Source of the DNA: Flavimaricola marinus
GTDB taxonomy: Bacteria; Pseudomonadota; Alphaproteobacteria; Rhodobacterales; Rhodobacteraceae
Length of the DNA: 64,000 nt
Assembly (NCBI RefSeq): GCF_900184895.1
Contig: NZ_FXZK01000004.1
Coordinates: forward strand, 1-64,000
Direction: 5' to 3'
How positions within the stretch are numbered: position 1 is the first letter of the stretch; every line of letters begins with the position of its first letter. Below the pieces are notes generated by a model. That model was not told where the DNA came from. It made no database searches and worked only from the letters and a program-made list of their open reading frames with translations. The translations under genes were made by a program, and so were the position numbers. This document shows, piece by piece, positions 17,290-25,452 of the stretch.

Positions 17290-18198
17290 ATGACAAAAAC
17301 CGTTCTCATTCTCGGACCTTCAGGAAAAATCGGTAGCCACGCAGCAGAGGCATTCTGGAATGCGGGTTGGAGCGTCCGGCGCTTTGACCGCGGCAGCGAT
17401 ATGACGGTCGCGGCCAAGGGAGCCGACGTGATCGTCAATGGGTTGAACCCGCCCAACTATCACGACTGGGCCACCATCCTGCCCGCGCTGACGCGGCAGG
17501 TCATCGACGCCGCCAAGACAAGCGGCGCCACCGTGATCCTTCCGGGCAATGTCTACAACTTCGGCAACCAGCCGGGCGTGTTGGACGAGCATACGCCCCA
17601 GCATGCGCATAGCCGGAAGGGCAAGATCAGGGTTCAGATCGAACAGATGTATAAGGACTCCGGCGTACAGACCATCATTCTGCGCGGCGGCAACTTCATC
17701 GATCCGCTCGGCAATGGCGACATCATGAGCATGTTTCTGGCCCGCAGCATCGGATCGGGCAAACTCACTGCCGGAGGCGATCCGGGAGTGATGCAGCCCT
17801 ATTGCTACGTGCCGGATATGGCGCGTGCGATGCAGATGCTCGCGGACCGGCAAGTCAGCCTCGCCACATTTGAGGACGTGCCGTTTCCCGGCCACGCCTT
17901 CACGCTGCTTGAATTACAATCAGAGCTGTCAGAGGCGATGTCGCGCCCTGTGCGGATCACGCGGTTTCCGTGGTGGGCGATGCGAATGGCCTCGCCGTTC
18001 TGGGAACTGGCGCGGGAGCTCATGGAAATGCGCTATCTCTGGGACATGCCGCACAGCATCTCCGGGGCAAAGTTCCAAAGGCTCCTGCCGGATTTCGTGC
18101 CTACACCAAAGCAGCAGGTCATGCGGGCACCCCTAGGGGTCGATATCGACCCAGACCAAGCGGTGCGGGCCGATCGCCAGCCCGTCGTCGCCCAATAG
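17290..18198 (+). CDS. NAD(P)-binding Rossmann protein (NmrA/extended SDR-like)
   Basis: Protein of 302 residues with the dinucleotide-binding start LILGPSGKIGSHAAEAFWNAG (GxxGxxG), a following strand with RRFDRGSD and DVIVNGLNPP, and the ILPGNVYNFG and LRGGNFIDP segments typical of NAD-dependent epimerase/NmrA-type proteins. The canonical SDR Tyr-x3-Lys is not obvious, so it may be a redox sensor or an atypical reductase. It is divergent from a LysR gene. Its last 66 bases overlap the 3' end of the convergent endonuclease/phosphatase gene. RBS is GAGAGGCAAC. Confidence 0.8.
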   Translation: MTKTVLILGPSGKIGSHAAEAFWNAGWSVRRFDRGSDMTVAAKGADVIVNGLNPPNYHDWATILPALTRQVIDAAKTSGATVILPGNVYNFGNQPGVLDEHTPQHAHSRKGKIRVQIEQMYKDSGVQTIILRGGNFIDPLGNGDIMSMFLARSIGSGKLTAGGDPGVMQPYCYVPDMARAMQMLADRQVSLATFEDVPFPGHAFTLLELQSELSEAMSRPVRITRFPWWAMRMASPFWELARELMEMRYLWDMPHSISGAKFQRLLPDFVPTPKQQVMRAPLGVDIDPDQAVRADRQPVVAQ

Positions 18199-19218
18199 CG
18201 CGGCTTTCGGGTCGTCCGGAGCAGGCCAGAACACGCCTGATCCGACAACCCGTAGCGATGCTGACGGCAGCACATAGCTGACCCGCAAGTTGCCCGGCGC
18301 CCCATCGTCCCAATCGGCGGTGTCCAGCGCCGGATCGCCCCGGTGATCGGGGTCCGCCGCTGCCTCGGCGCCCGCGCTCCGCGGGCGGGGATCGATCACT
18401 CTGGGATCATTGAGGAACGCGGCCATCGCATCGGTAAAACCGTTGCCGTCCACCGGATCGAGATTGGCATTTCCGGCGATGACGAACCTGGCGGGAGGGT
18501 CGCCAAAGTCACCATCCAACAGCTTGGTCCAGAGCCGCAATTCGTCCCGGCCGCGCAGGCCGTTCTGGTCTTCCGGCCCGTCGAACACCGGCGGTGTCGC
18601 GGACCAGACCATCAGATCAATCGGCAATGCTTCGGGCACGGTGATGGGAACAACCCAGTGGGCCGTCGACGACAGCGGTTGCATGGCCTGCACCTCTTCA
18701 GACGGAAACGGGGTGCCATCTGCGGATAGCGGCAGCACAGCATCTGGCAGGTCACGCCAGCGCAAATCGGTGAACGCTCGCGCCTCCGCGATACCGACCG
18801 GATACCGACTGATAATCGCAAGCCCGCCGTTGCCCGAAAACCGGCCATAGCCCAGACCGTCTCGCGCCTCACCGAGGCGGCCGTTGCCGTCCATGTCCAG
18901 ACCGGTCGGGATGCCGGCATTGGGCCGGGCGGTGTAGTGGTAAGGATAGTCCAACCCCTGTGCACGCAGCGTCGCGATCAACGCGGTCAGTGCCATCGCC
19001 TCGAGATCCCAGTCAATATCCGTCAACAGCAGAACGTCGGGCCGAACCTCGTCGAGAACGGCGACAAAGGCTGCGATCTGAGCGTCCTCGCCCTTGCGGA
19101 TGTCGCGGAGCAAAAGGCCGGGGCCATCGCGGCTCAGAGGGGCGGCCCAGGTGGCGACGCGCAGCGTCTGAGCACGGCTCTCAGACGGCAAGAAGGCGGC
19201 CAAGAGGGCCGCCAACAT
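18133..19218 (-). CDS. Endonuclease/exonuclease/phosphatase-family protein, secreted
   Basis: Protein of 361 residues. The N-terminus MLAALLAAFLPSESRA-Q reads as a signal peptide and RVATWAAPLSRDGPG begins the domain. The EEP fold is indicated by RPDVLLLTDIDWD, the SGNGGLAIISRYPV strand, the FVIAGNANLDPVDGNG catalytic strand (usually GDFN) and the terminal HRLVWVDIDP (usually SDHRPV). The residue before that His is Pro rather than Asp, and GDFN reads GNAN, so catalysis may be altered, although relatives often vary here. The ATG at 19218 is chosen for the signal peptide; the start region abuts the stop of the upstream membrane-protein gene. The 3' end overlaps the convergent gene by 66 bases. 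Confidence 0.78.
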   Translation of the reverse strand: MLAALLAAFLPSESRAQTLRVATWAAPLSRDGPGLLLRDIRKGEDAQIAAFVAVLDEVRPDVLLLTDIDWDLEAMALTALIATLRAQGLDYPYHYTARPNAGIPTGLDMDGNGRLGEARDGLGYGRFSGNGGLAIISRYPVGIAEARAFTDLRWRDLPDAVLPLSADGTPFPSEEVQAMQPLSSTAHWVVPITVPEALPIDLMVWSATPPVFDGPEDQNGLRGRDELRLWTKLLDGDFGDPPARFVIAGNANLDPVDGNGFTDAMAAFLNDPRVIDPRPRSAGAEAAADPDHRGDPALDTADWDDGAPGNLRVSYVLPSASLRVVGSGVFWPAPDDPKAALLGDDGLAIGPHRLVWVDIDP

Positions 19219-19235
19219 GCTGATTGTAAAGAGGA

Positions 19236-20075
19236 TCAGTGCGCGAGGACAGTTCCGTCCTGTCCGGCCACGTTGGCGCGTTCGCGCTGCTCGCTGATCA
19301 TGGATGCCACGCGGGACAGGGCAATGCCGCGCATCAACAAACTGGCTGGAAGGAACGCCCATGCAGTTATCGTCCAGATCAAGGTGTGGTCGTTGCTCAA
19401 ACTGATCGGATCAACGAAATCCGACGCCAGCTTGATGAAGGCCGGAATAACGAATGGCAGCAGAAACCCTAATATAAGGTTAATTTGGCTGTCCCGCTCC
19501 AGACGTGCGACCACGTCGCCACCGGCTGTCGGGTCGAATGTGGGCAGGTTCACCCAGACGTTAAAGTTCTTGTGACGGGTGGGCCATCCACGCAGTCGGA
19601 GCAAGATCACAAAGATGCCCAAGGACATGATCGAGACCAGATAGCTCAGGCCAGCCGCCGTCCGGACACGGTCGATCAAGAATGCAGAAGCGTTCTCCGG
19701 CAGCATCAGGACGATCAGGCGGACGGGGGAATAGGGGAAATCGATCACTTCGCCAATGGAACGACCGGCGGCCTGCGCCAGCTGGGTCATCGTGGACGGT
19801 TGCGATTCGCCGCGCAGGATCAGAGTCAGGGCAAAAACCGTGATAAACAACGCGCCGAAGCGAACGCGGTTGAACGGCGGCGCGTCGCGGAATTCGACGA
19901 GGCTGGGGTAGCTGGATTGGTACTCCAGAACAGTAAATACGGCGGCAATCAGCGCCACAAGCGCGATCGTCTGCCCGGTATCGGCATTGGTTCCGGGCAA
20001 AAGTATGGAGGGTGTCGCAATAAGCAATACCACCAACACCGCCCGCAGGATTGCTCCTGTCAGTCTAGATAACAT
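19236..20075 (-). CDS. Multi-pass membrane protein of unknown function
   Basis: Protein of 279 residues with about six hydrophobic segments, including AILRAVLVVLLIATPSILL at the start, LVALIAAVFTVLEY, FGALFITVFALTLIL, LSYLVSIMSLGIFVILL, LGFLLPFVIPAFI and IWTITAWAFLPASLLM. I recognise no enzymatic motif. It precedes the secreted endonuclease/phosphatase-like gene on the same strand with 17 bases between, so the two form an operon. AGGACAAAG precedes the ATG; an upstream in-frame extension of 43 codons is rich in Arg and unlikely to be translated. Confidence 0.75.
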   Translation of the reverse strand: MLSRLTGAILRAVLVVLLIATPSILLPGTNADTGQTIALVALIAAVFTVLEYQSSYPSLVEFRDAPPFNRVRFGALFITVFALTLILRGESQPSTMTQLAQAAGRSIGEVIDFPYSPVRLIVLMLPENASAFLIDRVRTAAGLSYLVSIMSLGIFVILLRLRGWPTRHKNFNVWVNLPTFDPTAGGDVVARLERDSQINLILGFLLPFVIPAFIKLASDFVDPISLSNDHTLIWTITAWAFLPASLLMRGIALSRVASMISEQRERANVAGQDGTVLAH

Positions 20076-20465
20076 CTTTGTCCTGCCCTCAATCCGGGTG
20101 GGGGCGATACTTTGCCGCTCCCTTGTTCCAGCTTGATTCCGCCGACGCGCGGCGATCTGCCTCATTATTGCCATAAATTTGCCTCGTTCCATTCCCCTGG
20201 ACAACGATGGTTAATGTATCGGTAAGGATGGAGGCAGATTTGGGGCAAATATGGTGCGCGATTGCAACCATTTAGCAGCCGAGATGCGGCAAAGGTAGGC
20301 AGCCTACCAGATGCGGTGGTCGCCGTTAGCCGCTTTGGCAAATGAGGGCAAGACTGCCACATTTGGGGTTTTCGACTCTAATCGACACAGCTGAGTGTGT
20401 CCGATTTCGCGAAATTGGGAAGCAGGGGCCGAAATTTCGGCCCGTGCTTGTCATTTACGCCGGGA
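20076..20465. other. 390-bp gene-free region with several palindromes
   Basis: Between leuD (stop at 20466, minus strand) and the start of the membrane-protein operon. It has no convincing coding frame and is AT-richer than its surroundings. It holds three perfect dyads: GGTAGGC-A-GCCTACC (20294-20308) flanked by direct repeats AGATGCGG (20282-20289 and 20309-20316), ATTTCGCGAAAT (20404-20415), and GGGCCGAAATTTCGGCCC (20426-20443). It must carry the promoter of the membrane-protein operon, but no sigma-70 site stands out. Confidence 0.5.
20426..20443. terminator. Palindrome downstream of leuD, possible terminator
   Basis: GGGCCGAAATTTCGGCCC is a perfect 18-bp palindrome 23 bases past the leuD stop. 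As RNA it forms a 7-bp stem with an AAUU loop. No T-run follows, so termination would be weak or factor-assisted. Confidence 0.4.
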
Positions 20466-21071
20466 TCAGACCCAAGGGCGGGATTGGGCGGCCTGAGCTT
20501 CGAAGGCATCGATGGATGCGGCCTTCTCCATGGTCAGACCGATATCGTCCAAGCCGTTGATCAGGCAATGCTTGCGGAATGGGTCGATGTCGAATGCAAT
20601 GACATCACCGTCGGACGTGGTGATGGTTTGCGCCGTCAGATCCACTTCGATCCGGGCGTTCGATCCCTTCTCGGCGTCCTTCATCAGCAGGTCGACCTGC
20701 TCTTGAGGCAAGACGACCGGCAGAATGCCGTTCTTGAAGCAGTTGTTGTAAAAGATGTCGGCGTAGCTGGTCGACACGATGCATTTGATGCCGAAATCGG
20801 CCAGCGCCCAAGGGGCGTGCTCGCGGCTGGAGCCGCAGCCGAAGTTGTCGCCGGCAACGAGGATCGAGGCGTCGCGATACTGCGGCTTGTTCAGCACGAA
20901 ATCGGGGATCTCGTTGCCGTCCGCATCATAGCGCATCTCGTCAAAGAGATTCACGCCAAGACCTGTGCGCTTGATCGTCTTGAGGAACTGCTTGGGGATG
21001 ATCATGTCCGTGTCGATATTGACGAGGGGCATGGGGGCGGCAATTCCGCTGAGTTTGTCGAATTTGTCCAT
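20466..21071 (-). CDS. leuD: 3-isopropylmalate dehydratase small subunit
   Basis: Small (swivelling-domain) subunit of 201 residues. With LeuC it isomerises 2-isopropylmalate to 3-isopropylmalate. Motifs are [16 protein letters not shown] near the start, [20 protein letters not shown] and [17 protein letters not shown]. The start at 21071 has AAGGA six bases upstream (the longer frame from 21122 has none). It follows leuC on the same strand with 85 bases between. Confidence 0.97.
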   Translation of the reverse strand: MDKFDKLSGIAAPMPLVNIDTDMIIPKQFLKTIKRTGLGVNLFDEMRYDADGNEIPDFVLNKPQYRDASILVAGDNFGCGSSREHAPWALADFGIKCIVSTSYADIFYNNCFKNGILPVVLPQEQVDLLMKDAEKGSNARIEVDLTAQTITTSDGDVIAFDIDPFRKHCLINGLDDIGLTMEKAASIDAFEAQAAQSRPWV

Positions 21072-21156
21072 TCCGTATCCTTTCGGAAAGGGGTGTGTGC
21101 AGGCACAGACCCTGAATATCAAAGGCGTCGGGTGCGCGGATGGCGCACCCGCCCGA

Positions 21157-22563
21157 TCACATCATCTCGCGCACGTCTGTCAGGCGGCCGGTTACGGCCG
21201 CCGCCGCCGCCATCGCGGGGCTCATCAGATGGGTGCGACCGCCACGGCCCTGACGGCCCTCGAAGTTGCGGTTCGACGTCGCAGCACAGCGCTCGCCCGG
21301 GCTGAGCTGATCGGGGTTCATCGCCAGACACATCGAACAGCCAGCCAATCGCCACTCAAAGCCCGCGTCGATAAAGATCTGCGCCAGCCCTTCTTCCTCG
21401 GCCTGCGCCCGGACGAGGCCAGAGCCGGGAACGACCATCGCGCGGATGCCGTCCTTCTTCTTCTTGCCCTTGAGGATCGCCGCAGCAGCGCGGAGGTCTT
21501 CGATCCGTCCATTTGTGCAAGAGCCGATAAAGACAGTGTCGATCTCGATCTCGGACAACGGGGTTCCGGGGGTCAGACCCATATAGTCGAGCGAACGTTG
21601 CGCCGCACCGACCTTGCCCCCGGTGAAATCATCGGCGGCAGGGACTTTCGCGGTGATCGGCAGCACGTCTTCGGGCGACGTGCCCCATGTGACGACCGGA
21701 GCGATATCCTCGCCCTTGATCGTCACGACCTTGTCCCAATGCGCGTCGTCGTCGGAATAGAGGGTCTTCCACCATGCCAGCGCTGCATCCCATTGAGCAC
21801 CCTTGGGCGCATGGGGGCGGCCTTTGACGTATTCATAGGTCTTTTCGTCCGGGGCGATCAGGCCTGCGCGGGCGCCGCCCTCAATGGCCATGTTGCAGAC
21901 GGTCATGCGGCCTTCCATCGACAGATCGCGGATCGCTTCGCCGCAATACTCAATAACATAGCCGGTGCCGCCGGCGGTGCCGGTCTCACCGATCACCATC
22001 AATGTGATATCCTTGGCGGTCACGCCGGGGCGGAGCTTGCCGGTGATCTCGACCTTCATGTTTTTGGACTTCTTCTGGATCAGCGTCTGTGTGGCCAGAA
22101 CGTGCTCGACCTCGGACGTGCCGATGCCATGCGCCAAGGCTCCAAAGGCACCATGCGTTGCCGTATGGCTGTCACCGCACACCACGGTCATGCCGGGCAA
22201 AGTCCAGCCCTGCTCGGGGCCGACGATATGCACGATGCCCTGGCGAACGTCAGAGACCGGATAGTAGTGGATGCCGAAATCCTTGGCGTTCTTGTCGAGC
22301 GCCTCGACCTGAACGCGGCTGTCCTCGGTCATCGTGGCCGCATTGGCACGGTCCAGCGTGGTCGGAACGTTGTGATCAGGCACGGCGATGGTCTTGTCCG
22401 GTGCGCGAACCGTGCGGCCGGTCATGCGCAGGCCTTCAAACGCCTGCGGGCTGGTCACTTCGTGAACCAGATGGCGGTCGATATACAGCAGGCAGGTGCC
22501 ATCCTCGGCCTCGTGAGCCAGATGGGCATCCCAGATTTTGTCATACAGGGTCTTGGGGGACAT
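21157..22563 (-). CDS. leuC: 3-isopropylmalate dehydratase large subunit
   Basis: Aconitase-family subunit of 468 residues. The three cluster-binding cysteines are in [10 protein letters not shown] and the later GCSMCLAMN motif, and the domain also shows [21 protein letters not shown] and [12 protein letters not shown]. Start [16 protein letters not shown] at 22563 is preceded by GGAGAGGACCCC. Upstream lies a short leaderless candidate ORF and a hairpin that may regulate it. It forms an operon with leuD. Confidence 0.97.
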   Translation of the reverse strand: MSPKTLYDKIWDAHLAHEAEDGTCLLYIDRHLVHEVTSPQAFEGLRMTGRTVRAPDKTIAVPDHNVPTTLDRANAATMTEDSRVQVEALDKNAKDFGIHYYPVSDVRQGIVHIVGPEQGWTLPGMTVVCGDSHTATHGAFGALAHGIGTSEVEHVLATQTLIQKKSKNMKVEITGKLRPGVTAKDITLMVIGETGTAGGTGYVIEYCGEAIRDLSMEGRMTVCNMAIEGGARAGLIAPDEKTYEYVKGRPHAPKGAQWDAALAWWKTLYSDDDAHWDKVVTIKGEDIAPVVTWGTSPEDVLPITAKVPAADDFTGGKVGAAQRSLDYMGLTPGTPLSEIEIDTVFIGSCTNGRIEDLRAAAAILKGKKKKDGIRAMVVPGSGLVRAQAEEEGLAQIFIDAGFEWRLAGCSMCLAMNPDQLSPGERCAATSNRNFEGRQGRGGRTHLMSPAMAAAAAVTGRLTDVREMM

Positions 22564-22610
22564 GGGGTCCTCTCCAGTATTATGTGGGTAAAAGGTCAGC
22601 TCGGTGGATG

Positions 22611-22631
22611 TCCGCGCGGGAGACGCGCGGA
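22611..22631 (-). promoter_or_regulatory. Hairpin in leuC leader
   Basis: TCCGCGCG-GGAGA-CGCGCGGA is a perfect 8-bp stem with a 5-base loop, starting 8 bases after the stop of the small leader ORF and ending 47 bases before the leuC start. There is no T-run behind it on the minus strand, so it is not a complete terminator. Its place between a small ORF and leuC suggests an RNA control or stability element. Confidence 0.4.
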
Positions 22632-22638
22632 GCATGGG

Positions 22639-22725
22639 TCATAGGTGGGCCAGAATGGTGCGACGGGCACCATAGAACCGCCAAGGCAAGCGGGACCGAT
22701 CATCCATGACAACAAGAGTTTTCAT
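22639..22725 (-). CDS. Small leader ORF upstream of leuC (28 aa), probably leaderless
   Basis: A 28-residue frame (begins MKTLVVMDDRSRLPW, ends RTILAHL) lies 75 bases upstream of leuC on the same strand. It has no Shine-Dalgarno, but a TATATC -10-like box (22735-22740) sits 9 bases before its ATG, which would place the transcript start at or next to the ATG. The peptide is not rich in leucine codons (four among 28), so it is not a classical leucine attenuator. It may be a small protein, a translated leader, or a chance frame; conservation would decide. Confidence 0.4.
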   Translation of the reverse strand: MKTLVVMDDRSRLPWRFYGARRTILAHL

Positions 22726-22734
22726 AAGCGGTCA

Positions 22735-22740
22735 GATATA
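22735..22740 (-). promoter_or_regulatory. Candidate -10 box for the leuC transcript
   Basis: TATATC on the minus strand, 9 bases before the small-ORF ATG. The best -35 matches upstream are ACTTGC (17-bp spacing) or TTGCGA (15-bp spacing), neither perfect. It fits the need for a promoter ahead of leuC. Confidence 0.4.
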
Positions 22741-22894
22741 CAGGTGAGGTGAGTCTCGCAAGTCCTGTCGCGGGCGGCGGATGCCTTGCCGGTCACGGCA
22801 GGGTGCGCGACAAGCAGCACCCTCGCTTGACAGGCCGATCCGATTTCCGAACCATCCCGCCATCTGACCGCAGAACGCTCGATGGGAGTGCCAG

Positions 22895-24259
22895 ATGAAA
22901 CTGATCGCGATCCTCGTCCTGATCTCATGCCTCGCCGTGCCGCTTTCGGCGCAGCCGCCAGACGAGATTCTGAACCAGAGCAGGGATTTCGCCGAACAGG
23001 CGTTGACCGAGATTGCGCTCGGTGATCGACGCGCGGCTGTGGCGGCGGCGTTGAAGGGACTACCGGACGAACCCGAGGCCGCGACGCTGGAGTATTACCC
23101 GGAGGCATACGAGGCGTTGTTGCGGGCGATGGCCGCCCGTGTCGTCAACGTGGATCGGGAAACATGGCAAGGCTATGCCGTCAACTCCGACGGGACTCGG
23201 GCTGTCGTCATGGGGATCAACGCCACGATGACAAGTCCGGGCACCGGCTCACCAACGATCGAATTCGACACTGAATCGCAAACCATGGTATCGCGCGGCG
23301 GGCCGGTCTACCTCCCGATCGAGGAGGAGCCACCGCATATCCTCGTCGACCCTCGTAACGGCCAGGTCATAGCCGACCTGATGCCGTTCAGCGCGACGAT
23401 AAGCAACGTCTACGGCCCGGCGCTGCCGCCCGCGTTCTCGCCCGATGGCAGCCTCGTGGCGGCATGGCATATGGTCGATGGCGTGGTCCTGCGATTCCGG
23501 TCCTCGGAAGGCAGTCCCTTGCCTCCGCTCACCGAACTTGCCGGGCGAGAGCCGGGCGTCGTGATCGGGTTCTCGCCGGATGGCACGCTACTCGCCGCTG
23601 CGGCCGATGGTCTCGTCGCCACGTGGGATGCCACGACCGGAAACCTGATCGACACCTTTTCCGCCCCCGACCAGACGATCTCGCTCGATTGGACCCACGA
23701 CGGCCATTTGCTCGCCCTGCAGGTCTTCGGCTACGACGCGGATGCCGAGGTTGCACTGTCGATCTACCGCGAGGGGGCGTGGGAACAGGTCGGGTCGCTG
23801 ACAGGGCAGGGCGAACTTCCAACCCAGTACATGCAGGTTTCCAAATTCGGGCCGCACGTCCTGCTCGATGCCGAAACACGGGTCTATCTGGCAAACTGGG
23901 AAACCGGAGAGGTCGTTGATCTGGGCCGAACCGGCGCATCGTTTCACAGGTTCATCCGGGATGGCGAGGCCGTTGGCGTGCTGACACAGGGGCTCATGAG
24001 TTTCTTGGCCGGAACATTGTCGCTGCAGGTAAAATCGCTGGACGGTGCGGAACTGACGCCAACCGCGCGCGATTGGGTGACGTTCGATCAATACGTTACG
24101 ATCAATGACGAAAAGCCCGACAACTTCGGGTCGCTTCGGCCTTATACCTATCGCGGCGACGATATTCCTGACGGCCCGGCTCTTTGGGGCGATGCGATGG
24201 CGTTGCTGTCCGAAACAGAGCGCGCCGAGGTGATCGCCGACCGTATTCAGCCCGACTAG
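22895..24259 (+). CDS. Secreted beta-propeller (WD40-like) protein of unknown function
   Basis: Protein of 454 residues with a clear signal peptide (KLIAILVLISCLAVPLSA, cleavage before QPP). After an alpha-helical stretch (about residues 25-80, with QALTEIALGDRRAAVAAALKG) come repeated blade-like strands: PAFSPDGSLVAAW, IGFSPDGTLLAAAADG-VATWDATTG and LDWTHDGHLLALQ. These are the SPDG / D-x-TTG features of WD40-type repeats. About six to seven blades fit the length. No catalytic motif is visible. It stands alone, divergent from leuC, with GGGAG before the ATG. It may bind another periplasmic protein. Confidence 0.75.
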   Translation: MKLIAILVLISCLAVPLSAQPPDEILNQSRDFAEQALTEIALGDRRAAVAAALKGLPDEPEAATLEYYPEAYEALLRAMAARVVNVDRETWQGYAVNSDGTRAVVMGINATMTSPGTGSPTIEFDTESQTMVSRGGPVYLPIEEEPPHILVDPRNGQVIADLMPFSATISNVYGPALPPAFSPDGSLVAAWHMVDGVVLRFRSSEGSPLPPLTELAGREPGVVIGFSPDGTLLAAAADGLVATWDATTGNLIDTFSAPDQTISLDWTHDGHLLALQVFGYDADAEVALSIYREGAWEQVGSLTGQGELPTQYMQVSKFGPHVLLDAETRVYLANWETGEVVDLGRTGASFHRFIRDGEAVGVLTQGLMSFLAGTLSLQVKSLDGAELTPTARDWVTFDQYVTINDEKPDNFGSLRPYTYRGDDIPDGPALWGDAMALLSETERAEVIADRIQPD

Positions 24260-24363
24260 CCAAAGGCGTCGAGGTGCCGATGCTTTAGTTCACCCGCGGA
24301 CGCAGCGATCGCGGTGGCCGACGTCACGCCTTCGCGTGGGCGGCCGGATACGCAACGTCGCTC

Positions 24364-24747
24364 CTAGCCATTGCCGGGAGGCAGAAAAGTCACGGTCAGG
24401 CGAAAGGGCTCGGTGGTTGCAGAACGCATCAACTGGCTCACGGTCACGCGCACGGTCGGGCCCTCCGGCACCAACTGCGTTTGGGTTTGAGCGTCCATCG
24501 CATTGAAACCATCATTGAAGCCGAACATCACATTGCGGCCTGAAATGCTCAGGCCCAGATTGTTGTTATGCGGGGCCATATTCAATGCGTAACAGACCAC
24601 ACCATCGGGCGAAACTTGGCCTTCAATCGCGCCAGAGGTGAAACCGGCGGGAAAACTGACCTGCTGGCACGACTGCGCCTGCGCCGGCGGTATTAAGAGG
24701 GCCGACAGTGCAATGGCTGCCACTCCTCCCATGAATGAACGGGTCAT
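24364..24747 (-). CDS. Small secreted protein of unknown function
   Basis: Protein of 127 residues with a signal peptide (GGVAAIALSALLIPPAQA, cleavage before QSC). The mature part has two cysteines (in SCQQV and VVCYAL) that could form one disulfide, and alternating hydrophobic strands such as LGLSISGRNVMFGF and VRVTVSQLM, suggesting a small beta-sandwich. I do not recognise the family. GAAGGAGAAGAT precedes the ATG, a strong ribosome-binding site. It is convergent with the beta-propeller gene. Confidence 0.65.
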   Translation of the reverse strand: MTRSFMGGVAAIALSALLIPPAQAQSCQQVSFPAGFTSGAIEGQVSPDGVVCYALNMAPHNNNLGLSISGRNVMFGFNDGFNAMDAQTQTQLVPEGPTVRVTVSQLMRSATTEPFRLTVTFLPPGNG

Positions 24748-24897
24748 GATCTTCTCCTTCCTCGGTGGGCGTTCATCCCGAAACGGTAAAACGATTCGGC
24801 GGGCTTGTGTGAAGAACTGTGTGGGATGGCGAGCTTTACAGTTTGGCGGTGAGTGATCGTCGCGTTGAACGCTCGTCTTGATGGCAGCGCCACCGAA

Positions 24898-25452
24898 TCA
24901 AATCAGGGTCTTTGACATCTGAAAGGTCAACGCGTCACCGTCCCAGACCTCGTCGACAACCTCAAAGCCGCGCGCCTCATAGAAGGGCATTCCGCTAATT
25001 GATGAGCGAACTGGTAAAGCGGTCACCCCCAGATCGCGGGCGTGCGCCTCTAGCTGTGGAAGAAGGCGCGAACCGATCCCCATGCCTTGGGCGTCCGGGT
25101 CCACAAAGAAGGTGCGCAGCGCGTATGCTTGGGGATCTGCCGCCGTGCCGCCAAGGCTGGCGGTGGCCAACATGCGGCCGTTGGATTCGGCCAGTATCAT
25201 GTTATTGCGATCAATGGCTTCCGCGACGGTCTCGGGGGTAAAGTGGCTTACAAGGCGGGCGATGTTGTCGGGGCCATAATCCGGCAGGCTGGAGACCTGC
25301 AAAATGCGAACGACGAGAGCCCACACCGCGTCCGCATCCGGCAAACCCGCGCGTCGGATTGTCAGGTCGGAAAGACGCCCCGGAACACCTTTAGTTTGCT
25401 TGCCGAAACGGGACCGAACGGTCAGTATGGAAAGGCAACAAAGGCGGGTCAA
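24898..25452 (-). CDS. GNAT-family N-acetyltransferase with unusual start
   Basis: A GNAT domain is plain from DLTIRRAGLPDADAVWALVV to MPFYEARGFEVVDEVW, with the acetyl-CoA loop DPDAQGMGIGSRLL. The difficulty is the start: upstream of the domain the only ordinary start codon in frame is a TTG at 25452, giving 184 residues with a Cys-rich 30-residue extension and a poor ribosome-binding site. A non-standard CTG start just before the domain, or a lost start, is possible. Position 25452 is also the first base of the divergent mscS ATG, so there is no intergenic DNA if the TTG is used. Confidence 0.7.
   Translation of the reverse strand: MTRLCCLSILTVRSRFGKQTKGVPGRLSDLTIRRAGLPDADAVWALVVRILQVSSLPDYGPDNIARLVSHFTPETVAEAIDRNNMILAESNGRMLATASLGGTAADPQAYALRTFFVDPDAQGMGIGSRLLPQLEAHARDLGVTALPVRSSISGMPFYEARGFEVVDEVWDGDALTFQMSKTLI

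Noticed and set aside
22611-22631. leuC-leader hairpin as an intrinsic terminator
   Set aside because: No T-run follows on the minus strand, so I list it only as a regulatory or stability element.
22639-22725. Classical leucine attenuator peptide
   Set aside because: The small ORF has no run of leucine codons.
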